17,350 nucleotides of DNA from Mucilaginibacter sp. (GCA_028288315.1 JAQBNY010000165.1:1-17350); one strand, 5' to 3'. Numbered from the stretch's first letter, positions 6,988 to 15,376 are shown. The notes: generated by a model not told the origin, from the sequence alone. A program made the numbers and translations.

Positions 6988-7007
6988 CACACAGGTTACC
7001 TGTTTTT
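6941..7007 (+). terminator. Weak hairpins at the end of the glycosyltransferase gene
   Basis: AAACCCGGT (6941-6949) and ACCGGGTTT (6962-6970) form a perfect 9-bp stem inside the last codons. Just after the stop, ACAGG/CCTGT (6991-7003, loop TTA) is followed by a short T run (7003-7007). Together they may end the transcript in a very short convergent gap. The second stem is short, so efficiency is doubtful. Confidence 0.4.
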
Positions 7008-7008
7008 G

Positions 7009-9444
7009 TTACTGTACTTTATACTTATAAACACTTCTGCCAAGGTTTCCGTTACTGTCAATACCTTCAATAACCATGCGGTAGATACCGGGCTTGCTGG
7101 CATTCACAATATTAAACGTTGCATTGCCGTCTTTATCAGTATTAAGGTTGGGGTTCCATAATACCGTGCCGGTATAATTATTTGGAGCCGCTACAACATC
7201 ATAGCGCGGCATATAAAAATTGCGTGCTTTATAAAAACCTTGCGGCGTTATTGATAACAAGCCCGGGGCCATTTCAACAGATGTGTTTGATTCCATACCA
7301 TCACCACCCATTCTTGTTGTAAGAATCATAACGCCACCGCCACCACCTAAGCCGTATATGGACGCGTTAGCGCTTTTCAATATTTCTATTCTTTCAATAT
7401 CCGATGGATTGTAATTATCTATGTTATCTACACCAATTATCCCATCAACTACAATAAGCATGGGCACTAAGCCCGATTTGCTATCACTAAAAGACAGACT
7501 ATTTTTTAAGTAAGGAACCCCACGAGCAAATGTCACCCCACGAGCAAGTCCTGTTAAACCATCAGATAGTTTAACTGCATTCTTAAAATCATTATAATTA
7601 ATTACCTGGTCAGCATTACCGGCACCTGCATAGCTTACAGTTCTGTAAACGTTTTTATCTTTAACTTTAACATCACCTTGTTTCAGCTGGGGTATTTTAA
7701 CATTGTTTGTTACCTCCGGCTTGGTGCTTTCAGGTAAATTATCAATAAGCTTAATTACCGGCTGCGTGCTTGCAGTAACAGGTAAGCCACTATAAGTTTT
7801 ATGAAGTGTTATTTTAACTTTGCTTTTAAGTGCCGAATTTTCTGTTTTTAAGATGAATTTAGTTTTATCAGGAAAACCCAAACCCCTGAAAACAAACTTC
7901 CCATCGGCATTAGTTGTTGTAGTTAATGATTGCCCGCTTGATGTCAAAAATAAACTGAGCCTTTCATTAGCTACAGGCTTGCCATCTTTAGTTGTCATTA
8001 CACCGCTTATCTGCAAATCATTCTCGGGATTATAGGTAATGGCCGGCGCGGGCTCATTTAGTAATTCGTTCCATACAAACCGGCGGTATCCCTGGGTAAG
8101 CATCAATATATCAAGGTTTGCCTTAGCATCTGCGTTAGCGGCAGAAAAATAATAGTTTGGCTGCTCAATGTACCCCTTAACTTCTGTTGATAATAACAGA
8201 TCTGACAATATGGAGCGCTCGGCATTATCATCCATTTGTAACTGGTTATCATCAGTAACAGCTACTGAAAAATACCCGGCCGATGGTTTATCATCACTGC
8301 CCTTTGCATTAAGTGTAATACCGGCCCTTTCATTAGCCGTATAGGTAGGCTTTGCGTTTACAGCTAAATTTAAAACATCGGTATTTTGTATAAACGCAAG
8401 CCGCTCATTTAGTGGCATACCTGCCTGCGAAAATACAGTAACCTGTACCACACCGGTTTTAAAATCATTTGTAGGTAAATCAAGTCCTATTACCTGATTA
8501 TCCAATAAAGTTTTAACAGTTTTAACTATACCGCTGGCATATATCACTATAGTTATCTCTTTGTTCTTGTTTTCAAGATAATAAGGCTTATTAGCATTTA
8601 TATCAATGGATAATTTACCAGGTTTTTCATTATTAATAGTCAGTGCCATACCTTTTGTATCGGCTTTAGGAAGGTCAATTGTATTTACGCTACCATTAGG
8701 ATAAGTAATTTTTGCTTTGTAAGATTTGCCATCCTCCGCAGTAACAAAAAACAGGCCCATCCCTAAATGTGCTGAGGCAAATTTGGCAACCTCTTTATTG
8801 AGGTTATCAACTATAATCCCTTTTATATTTACCCCCAGGCCATCGCTGCCTAAAGCTTTAAAGGCCATTTTACAAGGTACCGCGTTTACAAAACTTCCCC
8901 CTTCAGGAAAAAATTGCACATCTATTTTCTTGTCAGTTGTTTTTACAGCATCCGTCACCTTTAAAATACTCGTGCCGGTTACCGGGATGTTTTTATCAAA
9001 GAAATATTTGCTACCTGAATTTTGCATCCATTGGGTGTATGCCCTTACCCGGTAATTACCTTTAGGTACGTATGCAGGCAAAGCAAAATCGCCCAAGGCT
9101 TGTCCGTTTGTAAGCTGTAGTATAAGCGACTGCATTATTACCGAATCGCTTTTGCTGATCAGATCTACATGCAGCACGCCGCTGATCTTTGAAAGTTCAT
9201 GACGTTCGCCCGCTGTTACGTAAGCTTTAAAATATATGGTATCGCCGGGATTGTAATATGATTTATCAAAATGCAGGTAAGCTTTTTCAATAACCTTGTC
9301 TGTTGATAATGTTTGCAGCCTTGCCACAACATCTTTTATATCAGCATTACTTTTGGGAGCAACTTGTGTATTACTGTTAACCTGGGCATACAATGGCAAT
9401 TGCATGCAGGCGGCTATTAACACTATCAAAAAGGGCTTTTTCAT
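7009..9444 (-). CDS. Macroglobulin-like protein with TonB plug domain, no barrel
   Basis: The 811-residue product has a signal peptide (residues 1-20, ending PLYAQ). An N-terminal macroglobulin-like (MG2) beta domain follows, with HFDKSYYNPGDTIYFKAY at 58-75. A CnaB/carboxypeptidase-regulatory-like domain spans about 479-548 (ISGVMTTKDGKPVANERLSL). A TonB-receptor plug domain spans about 610-713, with VVDGI, PSDIERIEILKSANASIYG and GVMILTTRMG. The last 98 residues are another immunoglobulin-like segment (TDKDGNATFNIVNASKPGIY). No outer-membrane barrel follows the plug, so it cannot be an ordinary transporter; it is probably a periplasmic or surface protein of unknown role. It is the last gene of an envelope block that includes a true plug-plus-barrel protein. 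Confidence 0.88.
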   Translation of the reverse strand: MKKPFLIVLIAACMQLPLYAQVNSNTQVAPKSNADIKDVVARLQTLSTDKVIEKAYLHFDKSYYNPGDTIYFKAYVTAGERHELSKISGVLHVDLISKSDSVIMQSLILQLTNGQALGDFALPAYVPKGNYRVRAYTQWMQNSGSKYFFDKNIPVTGTSILKVTDAVKTTDKKIDVQFFPEGGSFVNAVPCKMAFKALGSDGLGVNIKGIIVDNLNKEVAKFASAHLGMGLFFVTAEDGKSYKAKITYPNGSVNTIDLPKADTKGMALTINNEKPGKLSIDINANKPYYLENKNKEITIVIYASGIVKTVKTLLDNQVIGLDLPTNDFKTGVVQVTVFSQAGMPLNERLAFIQNTDVLNLAVNAKPTYTANERAGITLNAKGSDDKPSAGYFSVAVTDDNQLQMDDNAERSILSDLLLSTEVKGYIEQPNYYFSAANADAKANLDILMLTQGYRRFVWNELLNEPAPAITYNPENDLQISGVMTTKDGKPVANERLSLFLTSSGQSLTTTTNADGKFVFRGLGFPDKTKFILKTENSALKSKVKITLHKTYSGLPVTASTQPVIKLIDNLPESTKPEVTNNVKIPQLKQGDVKVKDKNVYRTVSYAGAGNADQVINYNDFKNAVKLSDGLTGLARGVTFARGVPYLKNSLSFSDSKSGLVPMLIVVDGIIGVDNIDNYNPSDIERIEILKSANASIYGLGGGGGVMILTTRMGGDGMESNTSVEMAPGLLSITPQGFYKARNFYMPRYDVVAAPNNYTGTVLWNPNLNTDKDGNATFNIVNASKPGIYRMVIEGIDSNGNLGRSVYKYKVQ

Positions 9445-9509
9445 AATGGCAAGAAAATAAGTGAATGTAAATACAGGCTGGTTAACCCTGTTTATAATTG
9501 GCTAATAAA

Positions 9510-9528
9510 TGTACTGATATACAGTACA
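9510..9528. promoter_or_regulatory. Palindrome TGTACTG-N5-CAGTACA
   Basis: Two perfect 7-base arms flank ATATA. The site lies 66-84 bases upstream of the plug-protein ATG and just past the stop of the 72-aa gene. The size suits a dimeric repressor or activator. As a hairpin it lacks a T-tract, so an operator is the better reading. No regulator gene is in the window. Confidence 0.4.
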
Positions 9529-9546
9529 ATATCCAAGTAATAAATT

Positions 9547-9765
9547 TTACAAACTACCGGATGAATAGGAGTTATCATCGCCCTTAATTTCTTCCCAATA
9601 AATGGTATCCTGATAAATGCCATTTTTTATGGCAACATGCGTCTTGATTTTTTCAAGTTCGGCTTTAACCTCGTCGGCACTTAAACCGGAGCTTAACGAG
9701 TAATAGAAAATCACATAACCCGTTTTACTATTTATGAATTTGTAATGTTTATCAGCAGTATTCAT
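9547..9765 (-). CDS. Small protein of unknown function (72 aa)
   Basis: The 72-residue product begins MNTADKHYKFINSKTGYVIF, with no signal peptide or membrane segment. It looks like a small alpha/beta cytoplasmic protein: a strand-like FYYS region, a charged helix (ADEVKAELEKIKTHVA), a YQDTIYWEEI strand and a Ser/Gly-rich end. I do not recognise the family. It sits between two envelope genes on the same strand, 73 bases after the barrel gene and 102 bases before the plug-protein gene. Normal composition and regular codon use argue for a real gene. A TACTATTG element (minus strand, 9798-9791), one base off TAnnTTTG, could be its promoter. Confidence 0.6.
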   Translation of the reverse strand: MNTADKHYKFINSKTGYVIFYYSLSSGLSADEVKAELEKIKTHVAIKNGIYQDTIYWEEIKGDDNSYSSGSL

Positions 9766-9838
9766 TGTAATAATGCTTTAATATCCATTACAATAGTAAA
9801 CGGCCGCTATTTGTTTTAATGCTTGCTATAAAACAGGT

Positions 9839-12316
9839 TTATCGGCCACCTTCTGGCGGTGCAGGTATATTGTTATCTTCTTTATCGCCTTTTTCTTTTT
9901 CCTTAGCAAATTCCAGTTTACCAAACTTATAGCTTAGGGTTATACCAAAGCTTTGTACTGGCACCTGGCGAAAGTTTATTTGATCAAAGCCCGGACCAAA
10001 AGTGTTTGAGCGCATGTTCACATACTTGTTGAACGGGTTGGATGCTAACAGGCCAACACTTGCTTTTTTGTTTAAGAACTGCTTGCGTACCGCGAAGTTA
10101 TAGAACATGAAATACGGGCGTGTACCTTGTATGTTTTTTTGTGAGGAGTTGTAATTACCAAATGCCTCGGCAGTAAGATCATGGCCAAACTGGTAGGTAG
10201 CATTTAAATTTAAACGGTAAGCAAACCCGGTAACAGTGGCAAGACCCGGACTTGCGTTTGTGCGGTTAACCAAAAGTACATTGCTGCGTAAATTTAACTT
10301 GCTGCTTACCGGTACCGATGCAAAAATATTACCACCTACATTGGTTTGTGTACCTATGTTGCTGCGCTGGGTAAGCAATACATTTGAGTAATCTCTGCCG
10401 TTAATATTTAACACATCATAATTATTACTGAATGATTGTATATCGTCGGTATTATGTCGGTAAAATGTACCTACATAAATATTTGCGCCGCCATCAAATG
10501 AGCGGTTGTAGCCAAGCTCTACCCCGCGACTAATCTCGGGTTTTAAATTAGGGTTACCAGTGCTAATGTTGTGCGGATCGCTTATGTTATAGAATGGGTT
10601 TATCTCACCATAATCTGGTCGTTCAATACGGTAATTATAGCTTAGCTTAATAGTTTGTGTTGCCGTAAGCTTGTGTGATATTGTGGCTGATGGCGCCAGG
10701 GTATTATAACCAGGTATATTAACCCCCGGGAAATTTGCCGTGGTAGTCGTATACTCATCCCTAAGGCCTGCCTTTATATCTAACCAGTTATGAAACAATG
10801 ATGCCGAGGTTGATAAATAAACAGCGTAAATATTACGTTTATAGTTAAACCCGTAGGATTGTTCGGCGCTGTTGCCATAAGTTCCGTCGGCTCGTAATGT
10901 ATCGGTACTAACAGTGTTATTTAAATTTTCAATAACAGCTTTGGCGCCTCCCTCCAAGGTAAAATTCTTAGTAACGGGTTGGGTGTAATCAACAGAGATA
11001 TTAATTTGCCTATCGTTACCCGGATTATTGCCCCTTGAACCTGTTGCTGGAGAATCGATGTTTAGGTAATCCTGCACCTGGGAATAGTTTACAGTGTTTT
11101 GGCTATAACTGTTACTGTAAAGTACATCAAGTTCCTGACCTTCTTTCTTAAAGGTTTTTTTGTAGTTAACGCTCCAGTCGGTTGAGTTTGAACTAAAGCG
11201 GCTGTCTGAATTACGCTGGCTCAACAACTGGGAAATTAAACTGCCATCAGCTGCGGTATGCGTTTCCTGTTCACTGGTTAACCCATAGGTATGGTTTCCA
11301 AAATGATTAAAGCCCAATGAAGCGGTTATATCGTCTTTAGGTGTAATGCTCCAGTTAAAGCTTATGCCAGTTTGATAACTGCTACGCTGAGTTGTAGTGT
11401 TGCCGTTTTGCAACAGGCGTGTTGTATCGCCTAAGCTACCATATGATGATTTGTCGTTAATGTTTTTACCGATTGTTGGTCGTTGTGCATTGCCGCTAAA
11501 ATAGGCGTTCACTCCAAAGTTTCCTTTACGGGCGTTTAAGTTAAGTGAGCCATTCTCTAAACGGGTACCTATTGCCCCATTTACACTACCGTTTATGCCC
11601 GATACTTTGCTATCTTTTAATATAATATTAATGATACCACCTGTACCTGCCGCATCATACTTAGCACCCGGACTGGTTACCACTTCAATACTTTTTATTT
11701 GGCTGGCCGGGATAGATTGCAGCGCATCGGCAAGGCTGGCTCCAAATATGCTGGATGGTTTACCATTTATCAGAAAACGGATGTTTGGATTTCCCTGCAG
11801 CTCTACATTACCATCAATATCAACAGTAACTTGCGGTACCTTCTTTAATACGTCAAGAGCTACGCCACCCTGTGCCGTAAGGTCATTAGCGGCATTGTAA
11901 ACCATCTTATCAATTTTGTTTTCAATAACAGGCGCTTTAGCTACAACATTAACTGTGCTAAGCTGATTTTGAACCGGCTTTAACAAAACATTGCCTAGTG
12001 TAGTGCTACCATCTGCATTAACAATAACATGCTCTATAACGCTACGGGTGTAGCCTATAAAATCAACTGTTAGTTTGTAATCGCCGGCAGGCACGTTCAC
12101 AATATTAAAACTACCCTTAGCATCAGTACTAATACCATTAAAAGGGCTGGCACTACCTTGTTTAAATAAGGATACCGTAGCATAATCAACGGGCAATTTT
12201 GTTGCCGCATCAGTTACTTTTCCATTTATTTTGCCTTTTCCATTATTGGTTTGGGCGTTAACATTAATAAAAGCTGATATTAAAAACAGAAAGGAGAGGG
12301 TGAAAACCGATCGCAT
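9839..12316 (-). CDS. Outer-membrane beta-barrel (TonB-receptor-like) protein
   Basis: The 825-residue product has a signal peptide (residues 1-22, ending NVNAQ). A carboxypeptidase-regulatory-like domain follows (about 28-115; INGKVTDAATKLPVDYATVS). A plug-like domain spans about 128-234 (VALDVLKKVPQVTVDIDGNV, then NIRFLINGKPSSIFG, then GTGGIINIILK). The rest is a long barrel of the OMP_b-brl_3 type (RPDYGEINPFYNISDPHNIS, NPNLKPEISRGVELGYNRSF). The barrel ends at SFGITLSYKFGKLEF, and an unusual charged tail of about 22 residues (KEKEKGDKEDNNIPAPPEGG) follows. Such proteins import a substrate or act as channels with TonB; no ligand or SusD partner is seen. An inverted repeat lies in its 5' region. 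Confidence 0.9.
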   Translation of the reverse strand: MRSVFTLSFLFLISAFINVNAQTNNGKGKINGKVTDAATKLPVDYATVSLFKQGSASPFNGISTDAKGSFNIVNVPAGDYKLTVDFIGYTRSVIEHVIVNADGSTTLGNVLLKPVQNQLSTVNVVAKAPVIENKIDKMVYNAANDLTAQGGVALDVLKKVPQVTVDIDGNVELQGNPNIRFLINGKPSSIFGASLADALQSIPASQIKSIEVVTSPGAKYDAAGTGGIINIILKDSKVSGINGSVNGAIGTRLENGSLNLNARKGNFGVNAYFSGNAQRPTIGKNINDKSSYGSLGDTTRLLQNGNTTTQRSSYQTGISFNWSITPKDDITASLGFNHFGNHTYGLTSEQETHTAADGSLISQLLSQRNSDSRFSSNSTDWSVNYKKTFKKEGQELDVLYSNSYSQNTVNYSQVQDYLNIDSPATGSRGNNPGNDRQINISVDYTQPVTKNFTLEGGAKAVIENLNNTVSTDTLRADGTYGNSAEQSYGFNYKRNIYAVYLSTSASLFHNWLDIKAGLRDEYTTTTANFPGVNIPGYNTLAPSATISHKLTATQTIKLSYNYRIERPDYGEINPFYNISDPHNISTGNPNLKPEISRGVELGYNRSFDGGANIYVGTFYRHNTDDIQSFSNNYDVLNINGRDYSNVLLTQRSNIGTQTNVGGNIFASVPVSSKLNLRSNVLLVNRTNASPGLATVTGFAYRLNLNATYQFGHDLTAEAFGNYNSSQKNIQGTRPYFMFYNFAVRKQFLNKKASVGLLASNPFNKYVNMRSNTFGPGFDQINFRQVPVQSFGITLSYKFGKLEFAKEKEKGDKEDNNIPAPPEGGR

Positions 12317-12326
12317 ATTATAATTA

Positions 12327-12376
12327 CAATTTTAATCCGAACGACAAAACTCTTAAGAAAGTTTGGATTAAAACTG
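12327..12376. promoter_or_regulatory. Inverted repeat flanking the -7 region of the barrel gene
   Basis: TTTTAATCCGAAC (12330-12342) pairs with GTTTGGATTAAAA (12361-12373) with one G-T wobble. With one mismatch the arms reach 12327 and 12376. The 18-base centre holds GAGTTTTG on the minus strand (12351-12344), one base off TAnnTTTG, giving a leader of about 22 bases. Paired half-sites on both sides of the -7 suggest repressor binding; a leader hairpin is the alternative. Confidence 0.4.
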
Positions 12377-12432
12377 AATTTTCGACTACAACACGGAATT
12401 GTTACAATCTTTGTATTAAATAAACATGTTTA

Positions 12433-12846
12433 TTAAAAAATGAGCACAAGTGTGCCCGCAATTATTAATATGGCCCCTGCTGCAGATTTAAATGTAAGCG
12501 GCTCGCCCAAAAAAACAACAGACAAAACAATAGCTATAGCAACACTTAACTTATCTACCGGCGCCACCTGCGAAACTTTGCCCAATTGCAACGCTTTAAA
12601 ATAAAATATCCATGATAACCCTGTTGCACAGCCTGACAAGACAAGGAAGGTCCAGTTTAATTTAGTTAAACTGCCAATGGTATGGTTACTGCCTCTATAG
12701 AAAACAATTGCCCAGGCTAATAATAATATTATAACAGTACGTATACCGGTTGCCAGGTCCGTATCAACCCCTTTAATACCAACCTTAGCAAAAATTGCAG
12801 TAAGTGCAGCAAACACTGCAGAAAGTAGAGCATATATCCACCACAT
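12433..12846 (-). CDS. EamA-family transporter, single-repeat (half-size)
   Basis: The 137-residue product is almost entirely hydrophobic, with about five membrane segments starting at MWWIYALLSAVFAALTAIFA. The order GIRTVIILLLAWAIVF, LSGCATGLSWIFYFKALQLG, PVDKLSVAIAIVLSVVFLGE, then a last helix ending GTLVLIF is one EamA (DMT superfamily) repeat. Full transporters carry two repeats; one-repeat members of about 140 aa are a known subgroup expected to dimerise. The substrate is unknown. The gene is divergent from the desaturase gene. The palindrome AATAAACA/TGTTTATT (12419-12434) overlaps its stop codon and may be a weak 3' hairpin. Confidence 0.88.
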   Translation of the reverse strand: MWWIYALLSAVFAALTAIFAKVGIKGVDTDLATGIRTVIILLLAWAIVFYRGSNHTIGSLTKLNWTFLVLSGCATGLSWIFYFKALQLGKVSQVAPVDKLSVAIAIVLSVVFLGEPLTFKSAAGAILIIAGTLVLIF

Positions 12847-13034
12847 AAATATATTTTTAGATGAGCTTGATTATTAACAAAATCTGTAATTTACCCCCCA
12901 TTTTAAATTAATCCACAGGGATAATAGTTAATCAAAACGAAAGAAGACCTTTCAAATTTTATAAATATCAATAAAAAATCTAAACAAATTAGTTACCTTA
13001 GACCTTATCCTTATATTGACCGTTTAAATAACAT

Positions 13035-14063
13035 ATGATTAAGAAAACTGATTTTGTGTACTCTTCGGAGTCAGAACCACATCGTGTACGTACTAAAAAG
13101 ATATTAAAGCAATTCCCTCAATTACGAAACCTAATAGGTAAAAACCCTAATACCATTTTTGCCATTATTGGTCTGGTAGTTTTCCAGGTGGGTATGGCCT
13201 GGTTGTTAAGAGATCAGTCCTGGTGGATAATAGTTGGCGCCGCTTATTTATTAGGCGCGTTTGCAGATCATGCGTTATTTGTAATGATACATGAGTGTAC
13301 ACACCAGCTATTATTTAAAAATCGTAATGCAAACCGCTTTGCATCAATGTTTGCCAATTTGCCGCAGATATTGCCAAGCGCTATTTCATTTGAGAAATAT
13401 CACATCAAACACCACTCTTTTCAGGGTGTGCATGAGCTTGATGCCGATCTTCCTAACCGTTGGGAAGCAAAACTGATCAGCAATTCATTTTTTGGAAAAG
13501 CATTGTGGTTGTTATTCTTCCCTATTTTTCAATTGTTCCGTTTATCGCGCTTAAGAGAGATACACCCATTTGATGGCTGGATCTTAACTAACTTTATAAT
13601 TCAGGTAGTATTTACTACGGCTATATGGTATTTTATGGGCTGGGGCGCTATTGGCTTTTTATTACTTAGCTTTTCATTCTCAGTTGGCTTGCACCCTCTT
13701 GGTGCCCGCTGGATACAGGAGCATTATTTAACACACAGCGTTGAGCAGGAAACCTATAGCTATTATGGTATGTTAAACGCGGTGGCCTTTAACGTAGGCT
13801 TCCACAATGAGCACCATGATTTTCCTTCTATCCCATGGAACAAGCTCCCGCTGATAAAGAAAACAGCTCCTGAGTATTACGATACATTATATTACCATAC
13901 CTCGTGGACCAAATTGTTCTTGCAGTTTTTGTTTGATCGTGAGATATCATTATTTAACAGGATACTACGCCGCGAAAGAGGCAAAGTTGCCATTACCGAT
14001 GTATCTAAACCGGATATGGAAATGAGTATTGATTCACAAAGCAAAGTTACGGCCGAAGCATAA
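13035..14063 (+). CDS. Sphingolipid delta-4 desaturase (DES1)-like membrane desaturase
   Basis: The 342-residue product resembles eukaryotic dihydroceramide delta-4 desaturase (DEGS1/DES1) from end to end. The N-terminus (DFVYSSESEPHRVRTKKILK, 6-25) matches the Lipid_DES segment specific to that family (DFEWVYTDQPHADRRREIL in human, from memory). The histidine boxes are HECTH (86-90), HIKHH (123-127) and HNEHHDFPSIP (257-267); supporting motifs are MFANLP (105-110), GLHPLGARWIQEHY (218-231) and ETYSYYG (239-245). The three boxes bind the di-iron centre in inner-membrane desaturases. There is no cytochrome b5 domain. The last 25 residues or so form a hydrophilic tail beyond the human length (323 aa). 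Substrate and position are inferred; a delta-4 desaturation or C4 hydroxylation of a long-chain base is likely. Box 1 continues as QLLF rather than NAAF in DES1. Confidence 0.88.
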   Translation: MIKKTDFVYSSESEPHRVRTKKILKQFPQLRNLIGKNPNTIFAIIGLVVFQVGMAWLLRDQSWWIIVGAAYLLGAFADHALFVMIHECTHQLLFKNRNANRFASMFANLPQILPSAISFEKYHIKHHSFQGVHELDADLPNRWEAKLISNSFFGKALWLLFFPIFQLFRLSRLREIHPFDGWILTNFIIQVVFTTAIWYFMGWGAIGFLLLSFSFSVGLHPLGARWIQEHYLTHSVEQETYSYYGMLNAVAFNVGFHNEHHDFPSIPWNKLPLIKKTAPEYYDTLYYHTSWTKLFLQFLFDREISLFNRILRRERGKVAITDVSKPDMEMSIDSQSKVTAEA

Positions 14064-14082
14064 CCGGCAATTATATTATTTG

Positions 14083-14123
14083 CAACAGCCCTAAGGTTTA
14101 CAATGTAAGCTTTGGGGCTGTTG
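14083..14123. terminator. Long hairpin after the desaturase gene
   Basis: Bases 14083-14101 and 14105-14123 pair along 19 bp (three G-T wobbles) around the loop AAT, starting 20 bases after the stop. No T-tract follows on either strand, so it may protect the mRNA 3' end or act as a poor terminator; it is not a classical intrinsic terminator. Confidence 0.5.
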
Positions 14124-14160
14124 TGCTTAACGGCAAATGCTTAAAGCTGCCTATTAATGT

Positions 14161-14168
14161 TACTTTTG
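14161..14168 (+). promoter_or_regulatory. -7 element TACTTTTG of the propeller-like gene
   Basis: This is an exact match to TAnnTTTG, with a TTA at 14141-14143 as a possible -33 element (17-base spacer). The start near 14174 gives a leader of about 46 bases to the ATG at 14220, or 70 to the ATG at 14244. Confidence 0.45.
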
Positions 14169-14219
14169 CCAATAAACAGCAATTATTACTACAAAATTAA
14201 TAATATATAAACCTTTTAT

Positions 14220-15149
14220 ATGTTATTAATTGCTTATAGAAACATGAGCAACCGTAAAAAATTAAATATCTTCATACCTATTGTTGTACTAATATTTATT
14301 GGTGCGTTTGCCAAACACAGGCTAATAGATAACAAGCAACTGCCGCAGGGCCAGTTGCAAAATAAAGAGATGGACGAAATATCAGGTATTGCAGCATCTG
14401 GCATAAACCCTGCTATTTATTATGTACATAATGATAGTGGCGATACCAACCGCTTTTTTGCCATTACTGCTGATGGTAAATTACGTACTACTGTTTATTA
14501 TGAAGCAAATGGCATCACAAATGGCGTGTATGATTGTGAAGATATTGCTGTGGGCCCCGGCCCGGTTAAAGGTAAAAGCTATGTTTATCTCGGCGATATA
14601 GGTGATAATACGGCAGATAGGAGCCATATAACTATTAACCGGGTAGAGGAACGCAAAACATGGGATAAGGACAGCATAGCGCATGTAGTACAAACGCCTT
14701 TATATGTAAAATACCCCTATGGCGCCAGGGATGCGGAAACTATGATGATAGACCCTATTGAAAAACTGCTATATATTGTAACCAAACGTTCTGATTCTGT
14801 TGAGGTGTATACCACCCCGCTCAATTTTAAAGCAAAGGATACCGTTACTTTAACCTATAGGTGCAGGTTATTTTTTAAAGGGATAAAACCTTTTAAGTGG
14901 ATAACTGCCGGTGATATTTCAAAAAACGGTGAACAGATCTTATTGAAGAGTTACGAAAAGGTATATTACTGGAAACGTAAACCCGGCGAACACATTTGGC
15001 AAACCATGCAAAAACCGCCTCTTGAACCATTCTATAAACAAGAGAAGCAAGGTGAAGCAATAGGTTTTACCCCCGATGGTAAAGGATACTACACCACCAG
15101 CGAAGGAGTGTACTCACCTATTTACTTTTACGAAACGCCGGGGAATTGA
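14220..15149 (+). CDS. Membrane-anchored or secreted propeller-like protein
   Basis: The 309-residue product has an N-terminal hydrophobic helix (NIFIPIVVLIFIGAFA) serving as signal or anchor. The rest resembles a beta-propeller family: EMDEISGIAASGINPAIYYV, HNDSGDTNRFFAI, YDCEDIAVGP, YVYLGDIGDNTADRSHITIN, DAETMMIDP, and EAIGFTPDGKGYYTTSEGV. The DCEDIA and GDIGDN motifs, rich in acidic residues, may bind metal. I know this pattern from proteins annotated only as hypothetical, so no reaction is claimed. An in-frame ATG at 14244 (MSNRKKLNIF) gives a more usual signal-sequence start and is a good alternative. It has its own promoter. Confidence 0.65.
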   Translation: MLLIAYRNMSNRKKLNIFIPIVVLIFIGAFAKHRLIDNKQLPQGQLQNKEMDEISGIAASGINPAIYYVHNDSGDTNRFFAITADGKLRTTVYYEANGITNGVYDCEDIAVGPGPVKGKSYVYLGDIGDNTADRSHITINRVEERKTWDKDSIAHVVQTPLYVKYPYGARDAETMMIDPIEKLLYIVTKRSDSVEVYTTPLNFKAKDTVTLTYRCRLFFKGIKPFKWITAGDISKNGEQILLKSYEKVYYWKRKPGEHIWQTMQKPPLEPFYKQEKQGEAIGFTPDGKGYYTTSEGVYSPIYFYETPGN

Positions 15150-15224
15150 TCAATCTGCTTTAAAATTCTTTAATTGCTCTATAGTCTTGAGCAAAATTAA
15201 ACCCACCGCTTTCCTGATGTTGCA

Positions 15225-15242
15225 ATAGCTAAGCGTAGCTAT
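15225..15242. other. Small hairpin after the propeller-like gene
   Basis: ATAGCTA (15225-15231) and TAGCTAT (15236-15242) pair around AGCG. No T-tract follows. It lies 76 bases past the stop at 15149 and may mark the transcript end; the role is uncertain. Confidence 0.3.
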
Positions 15243-15376
15243 ACAAGTTTAACTCCGTTTGCATTTTTTCCATGTAATACTGTTACAAGGGGCAACCTTT
15301 AGGTAATACTAACCGTGTTGTATATAAATAAGGCACATTTATATATAAACTACAATCTAAACACAAAAACATTACT

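Noticed and set aside
8726..9055. 109-codon plus-strand frame opposite the plug-protein gene
   Set aside because: It is antisense to a well-supported gene whose domains are clear; composition is that of a shadow frame.
9510..9528. LexA-like SOS box (CTG...CAG)
   Set aside because: The spacing between CTG and CAG is only 5 bases, unlike known LexA sites, and the downstream gene is not a repair gene.
11595..11900. 101-codon plus-strand frame opposite the barrel gene
   Set aside because: It lies antisense to the conserved plug domain and has no recognisable features.
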